From JBKPFU01 sp046728975 (GTDB lineage Bacteria; Actinomycetota; Thermoleophilia; Gaiellales; Gaiellaceae): 19,444 bases of DNA. This document shows, piece after piece, positions 1 through 9,785 of the stretch. The translations under genes and the position numbers were made by a program. Below the pieces are notes generated by a model. It had not been told where the DNA came from, did not search any database, and was given only the letters and a program-made list of their open reading frames with translations. The first letter of the stretch is position 1. The number at the start of each line of letters is the position of its first letter. The stretch is taken from contig JBKPFU010000094.1 of assembly GCA_046728975.1 (NCBI GenBank), positions 1 through 19,444 on the forward strand, read 5' to 3'.

Positions 1-1
1 C

Positions 2-535
2 TTCGAGACGGGCGTGCGGGCGATCATCGGCCAGCAGGTCTCGCTTGCGGGAGCCAACACGATCGCCGGCCGGCTCGTCGCGAAGCTCGGAACGCCTGTG
101 CCGGGCCTTGCCGAGCTGCGCCTGACCCACACTTTCCCGGCACCTGCCACGCTCGCGGCGGCCGACCTCGGCGGCCTCGGCCTCACGTCGGCGCGAGCGG
201 CTGCGATTCGCTCGTTCGCACGCCGTGTCCTCGATGACAGGATCCCTCTCGATCGGAGCGTCAGCCTCGACCAGCTCGTCGGCTCGCTGACCGCAATCGA
301 CGGTCTCGGCGCCTGGACAGCGCAGTACATCGCTCTGCGCACCGGCGAACCCGACGCCTGCCCGACCACCGACCTCGGCCTTCGGCGCGCCGTACCCCGA
401 TACACCCCTCACCCGCCTCCTGCGCTAGACGACCTCGCCGAGCGCTGGCGGCCTTGGCGGGCCCTCGCGGCCACGCACCTCTGGCTCGCCGATACACCGC
501 AGCAGCCCGCTCTTGCTCAGGCGGGAGTCGCCTAA
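2..535 (+). CDS. alkA: DNA-3-methyladenine glycosylase (AlkA type), 3' part only
   Basis: The reading frame is open from the left edge (codons from base 2), so the start lies outside the window. This is the C-terminal part of an HhH-GPD base-excision glycosylase, which removes alkylated purines from DNA. Seen: the helix-turn motif RAIIGQQVS right after the edge, the helix-hairpin-helix stretch IDGLGAWTAQYIALR (about bases 296-340), and a TTDLGLRRA motif whose Asp (codon 371-373) sits where the catalytic Asp of AlkA is expected. The C-terminal ERWRPWRALAATHLW is typical of the family's last helix. The fold and catalytic Asp are known for AlkA; the substrate range here is inferred. The full-length protein could also be an Ada/AlkA fusion, which cannot be judged from the visible part. 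Stop is TAA. Confidence 0.85.
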   Translation, partial: FETGVRAIIGQQVSLAGANTIAGRLVAKLGTPVPGLAELRLTHTFPAPATLAAADLGGLGLTSARAAAIRSFARRVLDDRIPLDRSVSLDQLVGSLTAIDGLGAWTAQYIALRTGEPDACPTTDLGLRRAVPRYTPHPPPALDDLAERWRPWRALAATHLWLADTPQQPALAQAGVA

Positions 536-624
536 GCGGACGCCTTCGTTCCTGTCCGGATTCGGCCAGCAGCGCAACCGCTTCTTCGGCATACCGCAGG
601 CGAACGCGAGAACCGGAACTCCAC

Positions 625-633
625 AAAGGAGGG
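625..633 (+). promoter_or_regulatory. Shine-Dalgarno site fixing the start of the HAF-repeat gene
   Basis: AAAGGAGGG lies 5 bases before GTG 639. It favours this start over the in-frame upstream ATG at 513, which would overlap the end of the glycosylase gene and add about 42 residues with no export signal at the new N-terminus. Confidence 0.75.
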
Positions 634-638
634 TCATC

Positions 639-1814
639 GTGAAAGCTCTCGTCGCTGGATCAGCGCTTGCCGTGGCGCTGCTGCTGACCGGCAGCGTTCA
701 GGGCGGCCGCCTCGCGGCTGGCGCGCGCACGGCCGGCACGCACTACCAGGTAACGAATCTCGCCTCGCTCGGGGGCACGACCAGCGCCGGCAGCAGCATC
801 AACAACGGCGGCTGGGTCGCCGGAAGCTCGAACCTGGCGGGAGATCAGGCGCAGCATGCATCCCTGTGGACGGGCGGCTCCGTCATCGACCTCGGAACGC
901 TCGGCGGCCCGAATAGCGGCGTGCTTTGGCCGGTGAAGAATGACCGCGGCATCATCACCGGGATCTCGCAGACGGCAAGTCCCGATCCGCTCGGCGAGCG
1001 CTGGAGCTGTTCCGCTTTCTTCCCTGCCGCCACCGCCACGGGACACCAGTGTCTCGGCTTCGTCTGGCAAGACGGCACGATGAGCCCGCTGCCGACGCTC
1101 GGCGGCACGAACGGCTTCGCGACCGGCGCGAACAACCAGGGCGAGATCGTGGGCTGGGCCGAGAACACCGTGCACGACGCGACGTGCGTGCCGCCGCAGG
1201 TCCTGCAGTTCCGCGCGGTCGTCTGGGGACCGCGGCCCGGTCAGATCCGCGAGCTTCCCCCACTTCCCGGCGAAACCGTCAGTGCCGCGACCGCGCTGAA
1301 CAACCGCGGCCAGGTCGTCGGCATCTCCGGGATCTGCGACCGCGCAGTCGGAAGGTTCAGCGCCGTCCACGCGGTGATCTGGCAGGACGGGAGGCCGACC
1401 GACCTAGGAACCCTCGGCGGCGTCGCCTGGAACACGCCGATGTCGATCAATCAGCGCGGTGACGTCGTCGGTTTCGGCAATGCGTCGGCGGCTGCCGGCG
1501 GCAGCTTCGCCGTGCACGCCTTCCTTTGGACGAGAAAGGGCGGAATCCGCGACCTCGGCACGCTCCCGGGCGACACCACCAGCCAGGCGCTGGGTGTGAA
1601 TGATCGGCGCGAGATCGTCGGCACTTCCTGCGACGCCGCCTTCAACTGCCGGGCCGTCATCTGGGGCAGCGGCGAGATCACCGACCTCAATACGCTGGTC
1701 GCGCCGGGCTACGGCGGCACTCTTACCACCGCGAACGACATCAACGAGTCCGGGCGGATCACCGGCCAGGCTTTCGACGACGGCTCGCTCGTCGCGTTCG
1801 TGGCGGAGCCGTAA
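639..1814 (+). CDS. Secreted HAF-repeat protein
   Basis: A 391-residue exported protein. The N-terminus (MKALVAGSALAVALLLTGSV) is a typical signal peptide with a lysine then a hydrophobic stretch. The mature part is made of about seven degenerate repeats of roughly 45-60 residues, each with a DLGTLGG-like segment followed by an N-x-x-G-x-(V/I)-(V/T)-G segment. Examples are DLGTLGGPNSG ... NDRGIITG, PLPTLGGTNG ... NNQGEIVG, DLGTLGGVAW ... NQRGDVVG and DLGTLPGDTTS ... NDRREIVG. This is the HAF family of probable extracellular repeats; function is unknown and a beta-propeller-like fold is plausible. The GTG start is set by a strong Shine-Dalgarno site. Nothing in the neighbourhood points to a partner. 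Confidence 0.85.
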   Translation: MKALVAGSALAVALLLTGSVQGGRLAAGARTAGTHYQVTNLASLGGTTSAGSSINNGGWVAGSSNLAGDQAQHASLWTGGSVIDLGTLGGPNSGVLWPVKNDRGIITGISQTASPDPLGERWSCSAFFPAATATGHQCLGFVWQDGTMSPLPTLGGTNGFATGANNQGEIVGWAENTVHDATCVPPQVLQFRAVVWGPRPGQIRELPPLPGETVSAATALNNRGQVVGISGICDRAVGRFSAVHAVIWQDGRPTDLGTLGGVAWNTPMSINQRGDVVGFGNASAAAGGSFAVHAFLWTRKGGIRDLGTLPGDTTSQALGVNDRREIVGTSCDAAFNCRAVIWGSGEITDLNTLVAPGYGGTLTTANDINESGRITGQAFDDGSLVAFVAEP

Positions 1815-1859
1815 GTGGGACACGTGATCGGATCGGCGGGGCCTCGGATCCACCGATTA

Positions 1860-1873
1860 CCTCGGCGACGAGG
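1860..1873. terminator. Small GNRA-type hairpin between convergent genes (weak)
   Basis: CCTCG-GCGA-CGAGG is a perfect 5-bp stem with a GNRA-type tetraloop between the convergent ends of the HAF gene and the lipoprotein gene. There is no T-tract, so a terminator role is only a guess. Confidence 0.2.
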
Positions 1874-1884
1874 CGGACACCGGA

Positions 1885-2460
1885 TCAGCGGAACTCGTCG
1901 CAGGAGTCGGCCTTGTCGAAGCCCTCCTTGATCTTCGAGCCGCTCGCTTTGACCGAGTCGAGGGTGCTCGATGTCTTCACGACGAGGGACTGAATAGCGG
2001 GGGCGAGCGGCGCGAGCCTCTTGACAATCTCGCCCGCATCAGCGCCCGCGGGCAGGTTCTCGATGGTCTGCTTTGCCTGCGTGACCGTCGCGTCGAGTTG
2101 CGTCGCGAGCGCATCGAGCTGCTGCTTCGCCTGGTCACCCGACTCGACGTCGGGCGCGCCGCGCGCTTTCAAGTTGGACGCGAGCTCTTGGGTCGCGTCT
2201 AATGCCTCTTGAACTTCTGCCTGGATTGCGGCGACCGTCCCCGTCCCCGGCGACTGCACCTGTTCGCGAACATCGTTCACCGACTTCTGGAGTTGGTCCT
2301 TCCAATCGCTGATGTCAGAGCAGACGCCGGACGCCCATTTCTCTTCAGGAGGGGCTCCTCCACAGCCGGCTGCAACGACGGCGAGCGCCGCCCAGAGAGC
2401 GATGACTGAGGCGACGCGTCGCACCGGCGAATTGTCGACCGTGGCCAACCGCTGGGTCAA
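1885..2460 (-). CDS. Putative lipoprotein with helical, coiled-coil-like body
   Basis: A protein of up to 191 residues. A hydrophobic segment (about residues 16-31) ends in a lipobox VAAGC with Cys33 as the likely lipidated residue, so export and anchoring to the outer face of the membrane are expected. The remainder is rich in A, Q, D, E, K and L with heptad-like spacing (e.g. EVQEALDATQELASNLKARG, QQLDALATQLDATVTQAKQ), suggesting long helices. There are two more cysteines, one near the mature N-terminus (GVCSD) and one near the end (DSCDEF), which could form a disulfide. The start is uncertain: TTG 2460 or in-frame GTG 2439 or 2424, none with a clear Shine-Dalgarno site; GTG 2424 would give a compact signal peptide. 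No specific family recognised. Confidence 0.7.
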   Translation of the reverse strand: MTQRLATVDNSPVRRVASVIALWAALAVVAAGCGGAPPEEKWASGVCSDISDWKDQLQKSVNDVREQVQSPGTGTVAAIQAEVQEALDATQELASNLKARGAPDVESGDQAKQQLDALATQLDATVTQAKQTIENLPAGADAGEIVKRLAPLAPAIQSLVVKTSSTLDSVKASGSKIKEGFDKADSCDEFR

Positions 2461-2498
2461 GCCGGTGGCGTCACGCGGCCGACTTAGCCTGTGCGAGG

Positions 2499-3146
2499 AT
2501 GGAGGGCACCCCTGATCAGCTGCCTCTCGGCCGCCTCGAAGCGTTCAGCGACGGCGTCTTCGCGATCGCCATCACCCTGCTCGTCCTCGAGCTCGGCGTC
2601 TCGTCCAATGCCGAGGAGCACCTGCTGCGATCGATCCTCGACGAATGGCCGTCGTACCTCGCCTACGTTACGAGCTTCCTCACGATCGGCGTGATCTGGC
2701 TGCAGCATTCGGCGATCACCGACGCGCTCCGGACCGCGGACTCGACGCTGTACCGGCTCAACCTGCTGGTGCTCCTGCTCGTCTCGTTTCTGCCCTTTCC
2801 GACGAAGCTGGTCTCGGAGTTCGTCGGGGAAAGGGATCCGGAACGCGTCGCCGTCGTCTTCTACGGGCTCACGCTGCTGGCGCTCGCTGTTGCGCTGACC
2901 GTGTTCGTCCGCTATGCCGCCGAGCACCGCCGGCTGGTGAAGGATCACATCGAAGCTGAGAGCGTCGAGGCGGCCCTCGCCCATCAGCCGAGCTTCCTGC
3001 TCTACGGCGTCGCGATCGGCATCGCCTTCCTGTTCCCGACCGTCGCCGTCGGGCTGTACCTCTGCACCGCGCTCTACCTCGGCATCCCGGGGCGCACGCT
3101 CCACCGGTTTCTACGCGGGAAGTACGCGCGCCGGATCAGGCGGTAG
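2499..3146 (+). CDS. TMEM175-type (DUF1211) potassium channel protein
   Basis: A 215-residue membrane protein. Residues 12-28 carry the hallmark R-x-x-x-FSDGVFAIAITLL motif of the bacterial TMEM175/DUF1211 family, whose first helix lines the pore of a K+-selective channel. Later segments fit the family: IGVIWLQHSAI (63-73), a long hydrophobic run ending LLVSFLPFPT (93-102), and further hydrophobic helices near residues 122-135 and 165-192. Length matches single-repeat bacterial members, which assemble as tetramers. The family role is established; physiological role here is inferred. ATG 2499 is chosen because the motif begins close behind it. The gene is divergent from the lipoprotein gene with about 38 bases between. 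Confidence 0.88.
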   Translation: MEGTPDQLPLGRLEAFSDGVFAIAITLLVLELGVSSNAEEHLLRSILDEWPSYLAYVTSFLTIGVIWLQHSAITDALRTADSTLYRLNLLVLLLVSFLPFPTKLVSEFVGERDPERVAVVFYGLTLLALAVALTVFVRYAAEHRRLVKDHIEAESVEAALAHQPSFLLYGVAIGIAFLFPTVAVGLYLCTALYLGIPGRTLHRFLRGKYARRIRR

Positions 3147-3166
3147 CCGACGGCCCGGCAAACTCT

Positions 3167-3186
3167 CCCACGCCGACGGCAGTGGG
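3167..3186. terminator. Weak hairpin between convergent genes
   Basis: CCCAC ... GTGGG arms (5 bp, 10-base loop that itself holds GCC-GAC-GGC) lie between the convergent ends of the TMEM175-type gene and the membrane protein gene. No T-tract on either side; possible bidirectional termination element. Confidence 0.25.
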
Positions 3187-3190
3187 CTGC

Positions 3191-3858
3191 TTAGGCGGGT
3201 TCCTGCGCCGGTGTCGGAGCCGCCTCGCCCGTCCCTGCGCGGAACCTAAGCACCTCGGCGACGAAGAGGGCGATCAGCCCGACAGCCGCGGCCGGCCCTG
3301 CGTGAGTGGCGAAGAGTACGGACACAAGAGTGGCGCCGACAATGGCACGAGGGGCGTGCGCGCGGTAGAGCGCCACAGTCGCTGCGATGACGACAACGAC
3401 CCACGTTCCTTGCCCCAGGTTTCCAAGCACGGAGAACCCACCTCCGGCCAGCCGACTGTCGCCCCAAAGGAAATCGATCGCGGCAACGACACCTTCCTTT
3501 TCGCTACCGGTGAGGCTGTTCGCATGACGCGTCAGGACACCTGTTGCGATTCCGGCAACCGCATCGAAGGCGCTGAAGAAAACCATCCAGAAAGCGAGTA
3601 CTACGCGTGTGACGGCTGCAGCAGCCGAGTGAATCCCGCCTAGCAGCAGCCACACTCCCGCGGCGAGAACGGGTGTCAGGACGAGTTGGGCGACGTGCAC
3701 GAAGATCCACCGGTTCGCCTATCCGAGATTCCCTCGTACGGCTCGTCGTTCGGATGGAGGAAAGCGACCGCTACCCACAGGAGAGGCGCAGCGAGCACGA
3801 CCACTTGCAGCGGAGTCAAGCGCTTGTTCTGGCCCGCTTCAGCGACTGCGTGCGTCAC
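3191..3858 (-). pseudogene. Multi-spanning membrane protein interrupted by a frameshift
   Basis: Two reading frames together make one gene. The first starts at GTG 3858, runs through a transmembrane segment (LQVVVLAAPLLWVAVAFLHP) and reads PYEGISD before going out of frame near 3716-3722. The second frame resumes as A-N-R-W-I-F-V-H-V-A-Q-L and continues to TAA at 3191 with three or four more hydrophobic segments and a motif VFFSAFDAVAGIATGVL. Loss of one base near 3719 explains the break; joined, the protein is about 222 residues. The GTG start overlaps the previous stop by 4 bases (GTGA), so it is translated as the last gene of the cox operon. Similar uncharacterised actinobacterial membrane proteins exist as far as I recall; function unknown. 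Whether the indel is biological or a sequencing error cannot be told here. Confidence 0.7.
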
Positions 3859-4295
3859 GTCGCCTTCCCGAGGCTCGCCGAGATCTCGCTGATCGCGGCT
3901 TGCTCCGGAGTGGAGATCCGCTCGCCTTCCTCCTTGTGCGCCTCGGCCACCCTCTCCGCCAGGTTGACGACGAAGGCGCGGTATTGCTCGACCTCTTCAG
4001 GCGTGGCCTTCCGCTCGAGCAGCTCGGCGGCCTCGCCTAGTCGTTTCAGACCATCCTCGCGGAGCTCCTCGTCGGAGTGGTAGCGACGGCCGGTCTTCGG
4101 TCGCTCGGCGACGAGCTCGTCGAGCAGCTCGCTTTCGCCATGCTGCTTTCGCGCCTCGGCGTACGCCTTCGCCATTGCGAAGGTCTCGCGGAACGCTCCT
4201 CCTTTCCCGGCGGTGATGACAATCAGCCCTGCAAGAGCCGACGCGTCCCGCACGAGCTCCCATTCCTCGTCCGTGAAATCGTTCTTCTTGGTCAT
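3855..4295 (-). CDS. Uncharacterised acidic helical protein
   Basis: 146 residues, acidic and predicted all-helical, with no signal peptide or membrane segment. It begins MTKKNDFTDEEWELVRDA and has a small-residue-rich stretch ALAGLIVITAGKGGAFRETF (about residues 20-39), then a charged middle part and a C-terminal helix ending EQAAISEISASLG. ATG 4295 is chosen because AAGGAGG sits 5 bases upstream; a longer in-frame start at 4364 would run into coxG. The gene lies 25 bases after coxG and its stop overlaps the next start (GTGA), so it looks like an operon member. I do not recognise a named family; a distant TerB-like helical fold is a weak possibility. Confidence 0.75.
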   Translation of the reverse strand: MTKKNDFTDEEWELVRDASALAGLIVITAGKGGAFRETFAMAKAYAEARKQHGESELLDELVAERPKTGRRYHSDEELREDGLKRLGEAAELLERKATPEEVEQYRAFVVNLAERVAEAHKEEGERISTPEQAAISEISASLGKAT

Positions 4296-4300
4296 CCGGT

Positions 4301-4307
4301 CCTCCTT
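4301..4307 (-). promoter_or_regulatory. Strong Shine-Dalgarno site for the acidic helical protein gene
   Basis: AAGGAGG on the minus strand, 5 bases before ATG 4295. It decides the start and shows independent ribosome loading inside the operon. Confidence 0.7.
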
Positions 4308-4320
4308 GCGGTTGCGGGTT

Positions 4321-4878
4321 TCACTTGCGGCCGAAGGCGCGCGCGATCCTGCGGAAGAGGGCACCGAAGCCGAGGCGTAGGCCGCCGATCGGCTTCACGG
4401 CCGACTGCTCCTGCGGATCTCCCGCCGCAGGCTCTGCTGCGAGCTGTCGCTGGAGACAGGCGGCGAACTCGTCGACGAGACGGGAGGAGACGTCCTCGAT
4501 CATCCCGCGCCCGTACTGCGCGACCTTGCCGGAGAGCCGTAGGTCGGTGACGACGTCGACGTGCGTGCCACCGTCGACGGCGGCGAGGCGAGTGTCGATG
4601 GTCGCCTGGCCCGCTCCGCGGCCCTTCGTCTCACGCGCCTGCGCCGAGAGCCGCGCGCTGCGCGCGGCCGCATCGACCTGCTCGCGCCTCAGATCGGTCG
4701 CGAACTGGAGACCCACGGGACCGAGCTTCACGATCATCTTCGCCTTCCACGTGTTCTCGTCCACGACCTCGGTCAACTCCGCTCCGGGCATGCAGGGGAT
4801 CACCTGAGGCACGTCCATCAGGACCTCCCACGCGCGCTCCGGCGCGACGGCGACTTCGAACGAGTTCTCGATCTTCAT
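4321..4878 (-). CDS. coxG: CoxG, CO dehydrogenase membrane-recruitment protein (SRPBCC fold)
   Basis: 185 residues. The first 145 or so match the CoxG branch of the SRPBCC (START-like) superfamily: N-terminal MKIENSFEVAVAPERAWEVL, then DVPQVIPCMPGAEL, then KMIVKLGPVGLQF, and the late motif VAQYGRGMIEDVSSRLVDEF. CoxG is known in Oligotropha carboxidovorans to help attach CO dehydrogenase to the cytoplasmic membrane. After a linker rich in A, E and P, the C-terminus ends in a basic, amphipathic stretch (LGFGALFRRIARAFGRK) that could bind lipid; that role is inferred. ATG overlaps the stop of the upstream XdhC gene (ATGA, 4878-4875), indicating translational coupling. Confidence 0.9.
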   Translation of the reverse strand: MKIENSFEVAVAPERAWEVLMDVPQVIPCMPGAELTEVVDENTWKAKMIVKLGPVGLQFATDLRREQVDAAARSARLSAQARETKGRGAGQATIDTRLAAVDGGTHVDVVTDLRLSGKVAQYGRGMIEDVSSRLVDEFAACLQRQLAAEPAAGDPQEQSAVKPIGGLRLGFGALFRRIARAFGRK

Positions 4879-5876
4879 CGCACCGGGGCGGCGGCCTTAG
4901 GCGCGCGCTGTCGCACAGCCGCCACGAGCTCGGCTGCAATCGCGACCGCGACTTCCTCCGGCGAGCGGCCGCCGATCCGCAGCCCGATCGGGGCATGCAG
5001 GCGCGCGAGCTCGTCGTCGGTCACACCCTCCTCGCGCAGCAGGCGCTCGCGCTCCTCGCTCGTGCGGCGGCTGCCCATCGCCCCGACGTACGCGGCGGGG
5101 CTCCGCAGCGCCTCCTTCAGGACCGGCACGTCGAACTTGTGGTCGTGCGTGAGCACGCAGATCGCGGTCCGCTCGTCGACCTGCGCGCCGCGGAGGAACT
5201 CGTCCGGCCATGCAACGACGAGCTCGTCCGCGTCTGGAAAACGCTCGCGGGTGACGAACCGGGCGCGCGCGTCGCAGACGGTGACGCGGTAGCCGAGAAA
5301 GCGCCCGAGAGTGGTCAGCGCGGCCGCGTGGTCCACGGCGCCGAACACGTACATGTTCGCCCGGGGCGCGAACGAGGAGACGAACACTTCGTCGCCGTCG
5401 ACCTCGACGATGCCGGTCTCGCCTTGAGCGAGCAGCCGCGCGGGTTCGCCGCCGTCGCCGGGGCGAACGAGCCGCGTCTGTCCGGCAGCGTCGCCGCTGA
5501 GCGTCAACGCGAGTGCAACGGGCTCCTCGGCGCGAATTGCGCCCGCCAGCGGCTGAACGAGGTCGGGGTCGAGTACACCGATCAAGATGTGCACGGTGCC
5601 GCCGCACGGGAGCCCGACCTCGAACGCCTCCTCGTCGGCGATGCCGTACGTCTGCAGCCGAGCCGGGCCTCCCGCGAGCACCTCCCGCGCCTGCTCGTAG
5701 ACGTCCGGCTCGACGCAGCCGCCCGTCACCGACCCCGCGACTTCGCCCTTCTCCGAGACGGCAAGTGCCGCGCCCGGGTCGCGGGGCGCCGACCGCTCAG
5801 TGCGAACCACGGTCGCGGTGGCGACTCGAAGCCCGTCGCCCGTCCAGCGCTCGAGCGTCGGCAGGATGTCCTTCAC
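4875..5876 (-). CDS. XdhC/CoxI family molybdenum-enzyme maturation factor
   Basis: 333 residues. The N-terminal XdhC_CoxI domain is seen in TATVVRTERSAPRDPGAALAV and AGSVTGGCVEPDVYEQA (residues about 21-64, Cys54), followed by VGLPCGGTVHILI with Cys91. The C-terminal domain is Rossmann-like: MYVFGAVDHAAALTTLGRFLGYRVTVCDAR (175-204), VLTHDHKFDVPVL (241-253), YVGAMGSRRTSEERE and PIGLRIGGRSPEEVAVAIAAE. XdhC proteins bind molybdenum cofactor and present it for sulfuration and insertion into xanthine dehydrogenase-family enzymes; here the client should be CoxL. GTG 5876 is chosen because it overlaps the previous stop by 4 bases (GTGA); the frame stays open further upstream only as a shadow of the preceding gene. 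Confidence 0.9.
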   Translation of the reverse strand: MKDILPTLERWTGDGLRVATATVVRTERSAPRDPGAALAVSEKGEVAGSVTGGCVEPDVYEQAREVLAGGPARLQTYGIADEEAFEVGLPCGGTVHILIGVLDPDLVQPLAGAIRAEEPVALALTLSGDAAGQTRLVRPGDGGEPARLLAQGETGIVEVDGDEVFVSSFAPRANMYVFGAVDHAAALTTLGRFLGYRVTVCDARARFVTRERFPDADELVVAWPDEFLRGAQVDERTAICVLTHDHKFDVPVLKEALRSPAAYVGAMGSRRTSEERERLLREEGVTDDELARLHAPIGLRIGGRSPEEVAVAIAAELVAAVRQRAPKAAAPVR

Positions 5877-6717
5877 TTGCCGGTCGCCGTCAGGTAGCGC
5901 TCGGGCTCGGCCAGGAACCGCTTCCTGCAGTGCACTGCGCAGAAGAAGTAGGTCGTCCCGCCGTACTCGGCTGACAAGGTCTCCTCCGTCACGGCAACAG
6001 TCATACCGCAGACAGGGTCGATGGCCTCGGCAGTCGGGAGCGGAGACGCGTCCGACGCTGGGCGCAGGTGGCGCCACGCGACCAGCTCGGCGAGCACCGC
6101 CACAGCGATCTCCTCCTGCGTCGACGGGCCCAGGTCGAGCCCTGCGGGGCTGCGTACCTGCGCCAGCAGCTCCTCGCCGAGACCGCGCTCGCGGAGCCGA
6201 TCGAGGACAACAGCGGCGCGCTTCGCGCTGGCCACGAGCCCGACGTAGCCGGGCGCTGCCGCGAGCGCCGCTTCGAGCGCCTCCTCGTCGCCCCGGCCCA
6301 TCGTGGCGACGACCACCGCCTCGGCGCGCGGCGAGACCTCGTGCTCGACGCGCCACCCGATCGTCTGCGCGAGCTCGGCAAGCGTGCGCGCGGCCGGCGC
6401 CTCGCCGACGATCGCGAGCAACGGCGTCGGAAGCTGCGGCTCGACGAGCACCTCGACCGTGCCCTCGGAGGCGCAGCCGCTCTCGGCGGGACCGATCCGA
6501 AGCGTCCTCGGCTCCCCGTCGGCGAACGCCCGCAGCGCCTCGCGGACGACGTGGGGCTCCGAGCATGCGCCGCCGATCCAGCCGTGCAAAGTCCCGTCAA
6601 CCGTAATCACGGCCTTGTCGCCGACGCGCGCGGACGCCGGTCGCTCGACCGCGAGCACTGTCGCAAGCACGAAAGGCTCGCCCGCCGCGGCCAGCTCGCC
6701 GGCGCGGACGAGGACGC

Positions 6718-6721
<4 letters not shown>
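5873..6721 (-). CDS. XdhC-family maturation factor fused to a C-terminal YHS metal-binding domain
   Basis: 282 residues. The N-terminal XdhC_CoxI domain shows PFVLATVLAVERPASARVGD and HGWIGGACSEPHVVREAL (residues 47-64, Cys53), then SGCASEGTVEVLVEPQ (81-96). A middle Rossmann-like part (about 101-219) contains EAVVVATMGRGDEEALEAAL and a YVGLVASAKR strand-helix. Residues 235-277 form a YHS domain: DPVCGM, then YGGTTYFFCAVHCRKRF and PERYL, with Cys238, Cys261 and Cys265 as likely metal ligands. YHS domains are found in Cu/heavy-metal proteins; delivery of Cu or sulfur to CoxL is my inference. The start is read as TTG 6721 because it overlaps the coxL stop (TTGA) and no ATG or GTG fits just inside. 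Confidence 0.85.
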
Positions 6722-9081
<2,360 letters not shown>

Positions 9082-9546
9082 CTACGCTCCTTTCGCGCTC
9101 GCCGCCCACTGGACGGCCTTGACGATGTTCTGGTAGCCGGTGCAGCGGCAGAGGTTCCCGGAGATCGCCCAGCGGATCTCCTCCTCACTCGGGTTCGGGT
9201 TCTCCTCCAGCAGCGCCGAGCTGACGAGCATCATCCCCGGCGTGCAGAAGCCGCATTGAAGGCCGTGTTCCTCCTTGAACCCCTGCTGGATCGGATGCAG
9301 CTGCCCGTTTTCCGCCAGTCCCTCGACCGTCTTCACCGAGCGACCCTCGGCCTGGACGGCGAAAACGGTGCACGATTTCACCGGCGTCCCGTCGAGCAGG
9401 ACGGTGCAGGCGCCGCAGCTGGTCGTGTCGCAGCCGACGTGCGTTCCGGTCAGCCCGAGCGTGTCGCGGAGGAAATGCACGAGCAGGAGCCGCGGCTCGA
9501 CGTCGGCCGAGCGCGTGGTGCCGTTGACAGTCACCTCGATCGTCAC
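9082..9546 (-). CDS. coxS: CoxS, CO dehydrogenase small [2Fe-2S] subunit
   Basis: 154 residues, the normal size. The N-terminal plant-type ferredoxin domain has Cys39, Cys44, Cys47 and Cys59 (HVGCDTTSCGACTVLLDG ... KSC). The C-terminal helical domain has Cys98, Cys101, Cys133 and Cys135 (LQCGFCTPGM and GNLCRCTGYQN). These eight cysteines bind two [2Fe-2S] clusters that carry electrons from the Mo-Cu site in CoxL to FAD in CoxM. GTG 9546 is the start because it overlaps the preceding stop by 4 bases (GTGA) and gives the family N-terminus TIEVTVNG; the frame open further upstream is a shadow of coxM. Confidence 0.96.
   Translation of the reverse strand: MTIEVTVNGTTRSADVEPRLLLVHFLRDTLGLTGTHVGCDTTSCGACTVLLDGTPVKSCTVFAVQAEGRSVKTVEGLAENGQLHPIQQGFKEEHGLQCGFCTPGMMLVSSALLEENPNPSEEEIRWAISGNLCRCTGYQNIVKAVQWAASAKGA
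9087..9093 (-). promoter_or_regulatory. Shine-Dalgarno site for coxL inside coxS
   Basis: AAAGGAG on the minus strand, 5 bases before coxL ATG 9081, lying in the last codons of coxS. It explains why this junction has no 4-base overlap, unlike most others in the operon. Confidence 0.65.
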
Positions 9547-9785
9547 TGATCCTCCTTGTGCTCGATCTCTTCCTTCAGCTCGTCTACCGTCTCGCTGCCG
9601 GCGAAGGCCTCGGGCCGCTCTTCGCCCCAGCCGCCTTCGGTCGTCCGCTCGACTCCTGCCTGCTCGTCCTCTCCGATCCGTACGCTCGCGCCGCAGCTCG
9701 GGCACTCCATGACGTCGACCGTCGGAACCGTCGCGTGCTGGCCGGCCTCGAGCGGAATCTCGGCGCCGCAGTTCGGGCAGTTCAT
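9543..9785 (-). CDS. Small LysW-like zinc-ribbon protein within the cox operon
   Basis: 80 residues. Two CxxC knuckles, C3-P-N-C6-G and C28-P-S-C31-G, separated by a beta-rich spacer, make a compact zinc ribbon. The arrangement CPxCGAE ... ECPxCGA, followed by an acidic tail containing WGEE (53-56), resembles LysW, the amino-group carrier protein of lysine/arginine synthesis. The tail here is longer and ends ETVDELKEEIEHKEDQ instead of at EDWGE, so LysW function is not implied. ATG overlaps the coxM stop (ATGA) and its stop overlaps the coxS GTG (GTGA), so it is made together with the enzyme subunits. A role in assembly, metal or sulfur handling is inference; a generic zinc-ribbon protein is the alternative. 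Confidence 0.85.
   Translation of the reverse strand: MNCPNCGAEIPLEAGQHATVPTVDVMECPSCGASVRIGEDEQAGVERTTEGGWGEERPEAFAGSETVDELKEEIEHKEDQ

Noticed and set aside
3700..3725. Programmed ribosomal frameshifting in the membrane gene
   Set aside because: No slippery heptamer and no clear downstream structure; a plain indel is simpler.
5877..6566. An upstream extension of the second XdhC gene to give 563 residues
   Set aside because: The extra part is antisense-like arginine-rich sequence in another frame of the XdhC-YHS gene; GTG 5876 with a GTGA overlap gives the normal family length.
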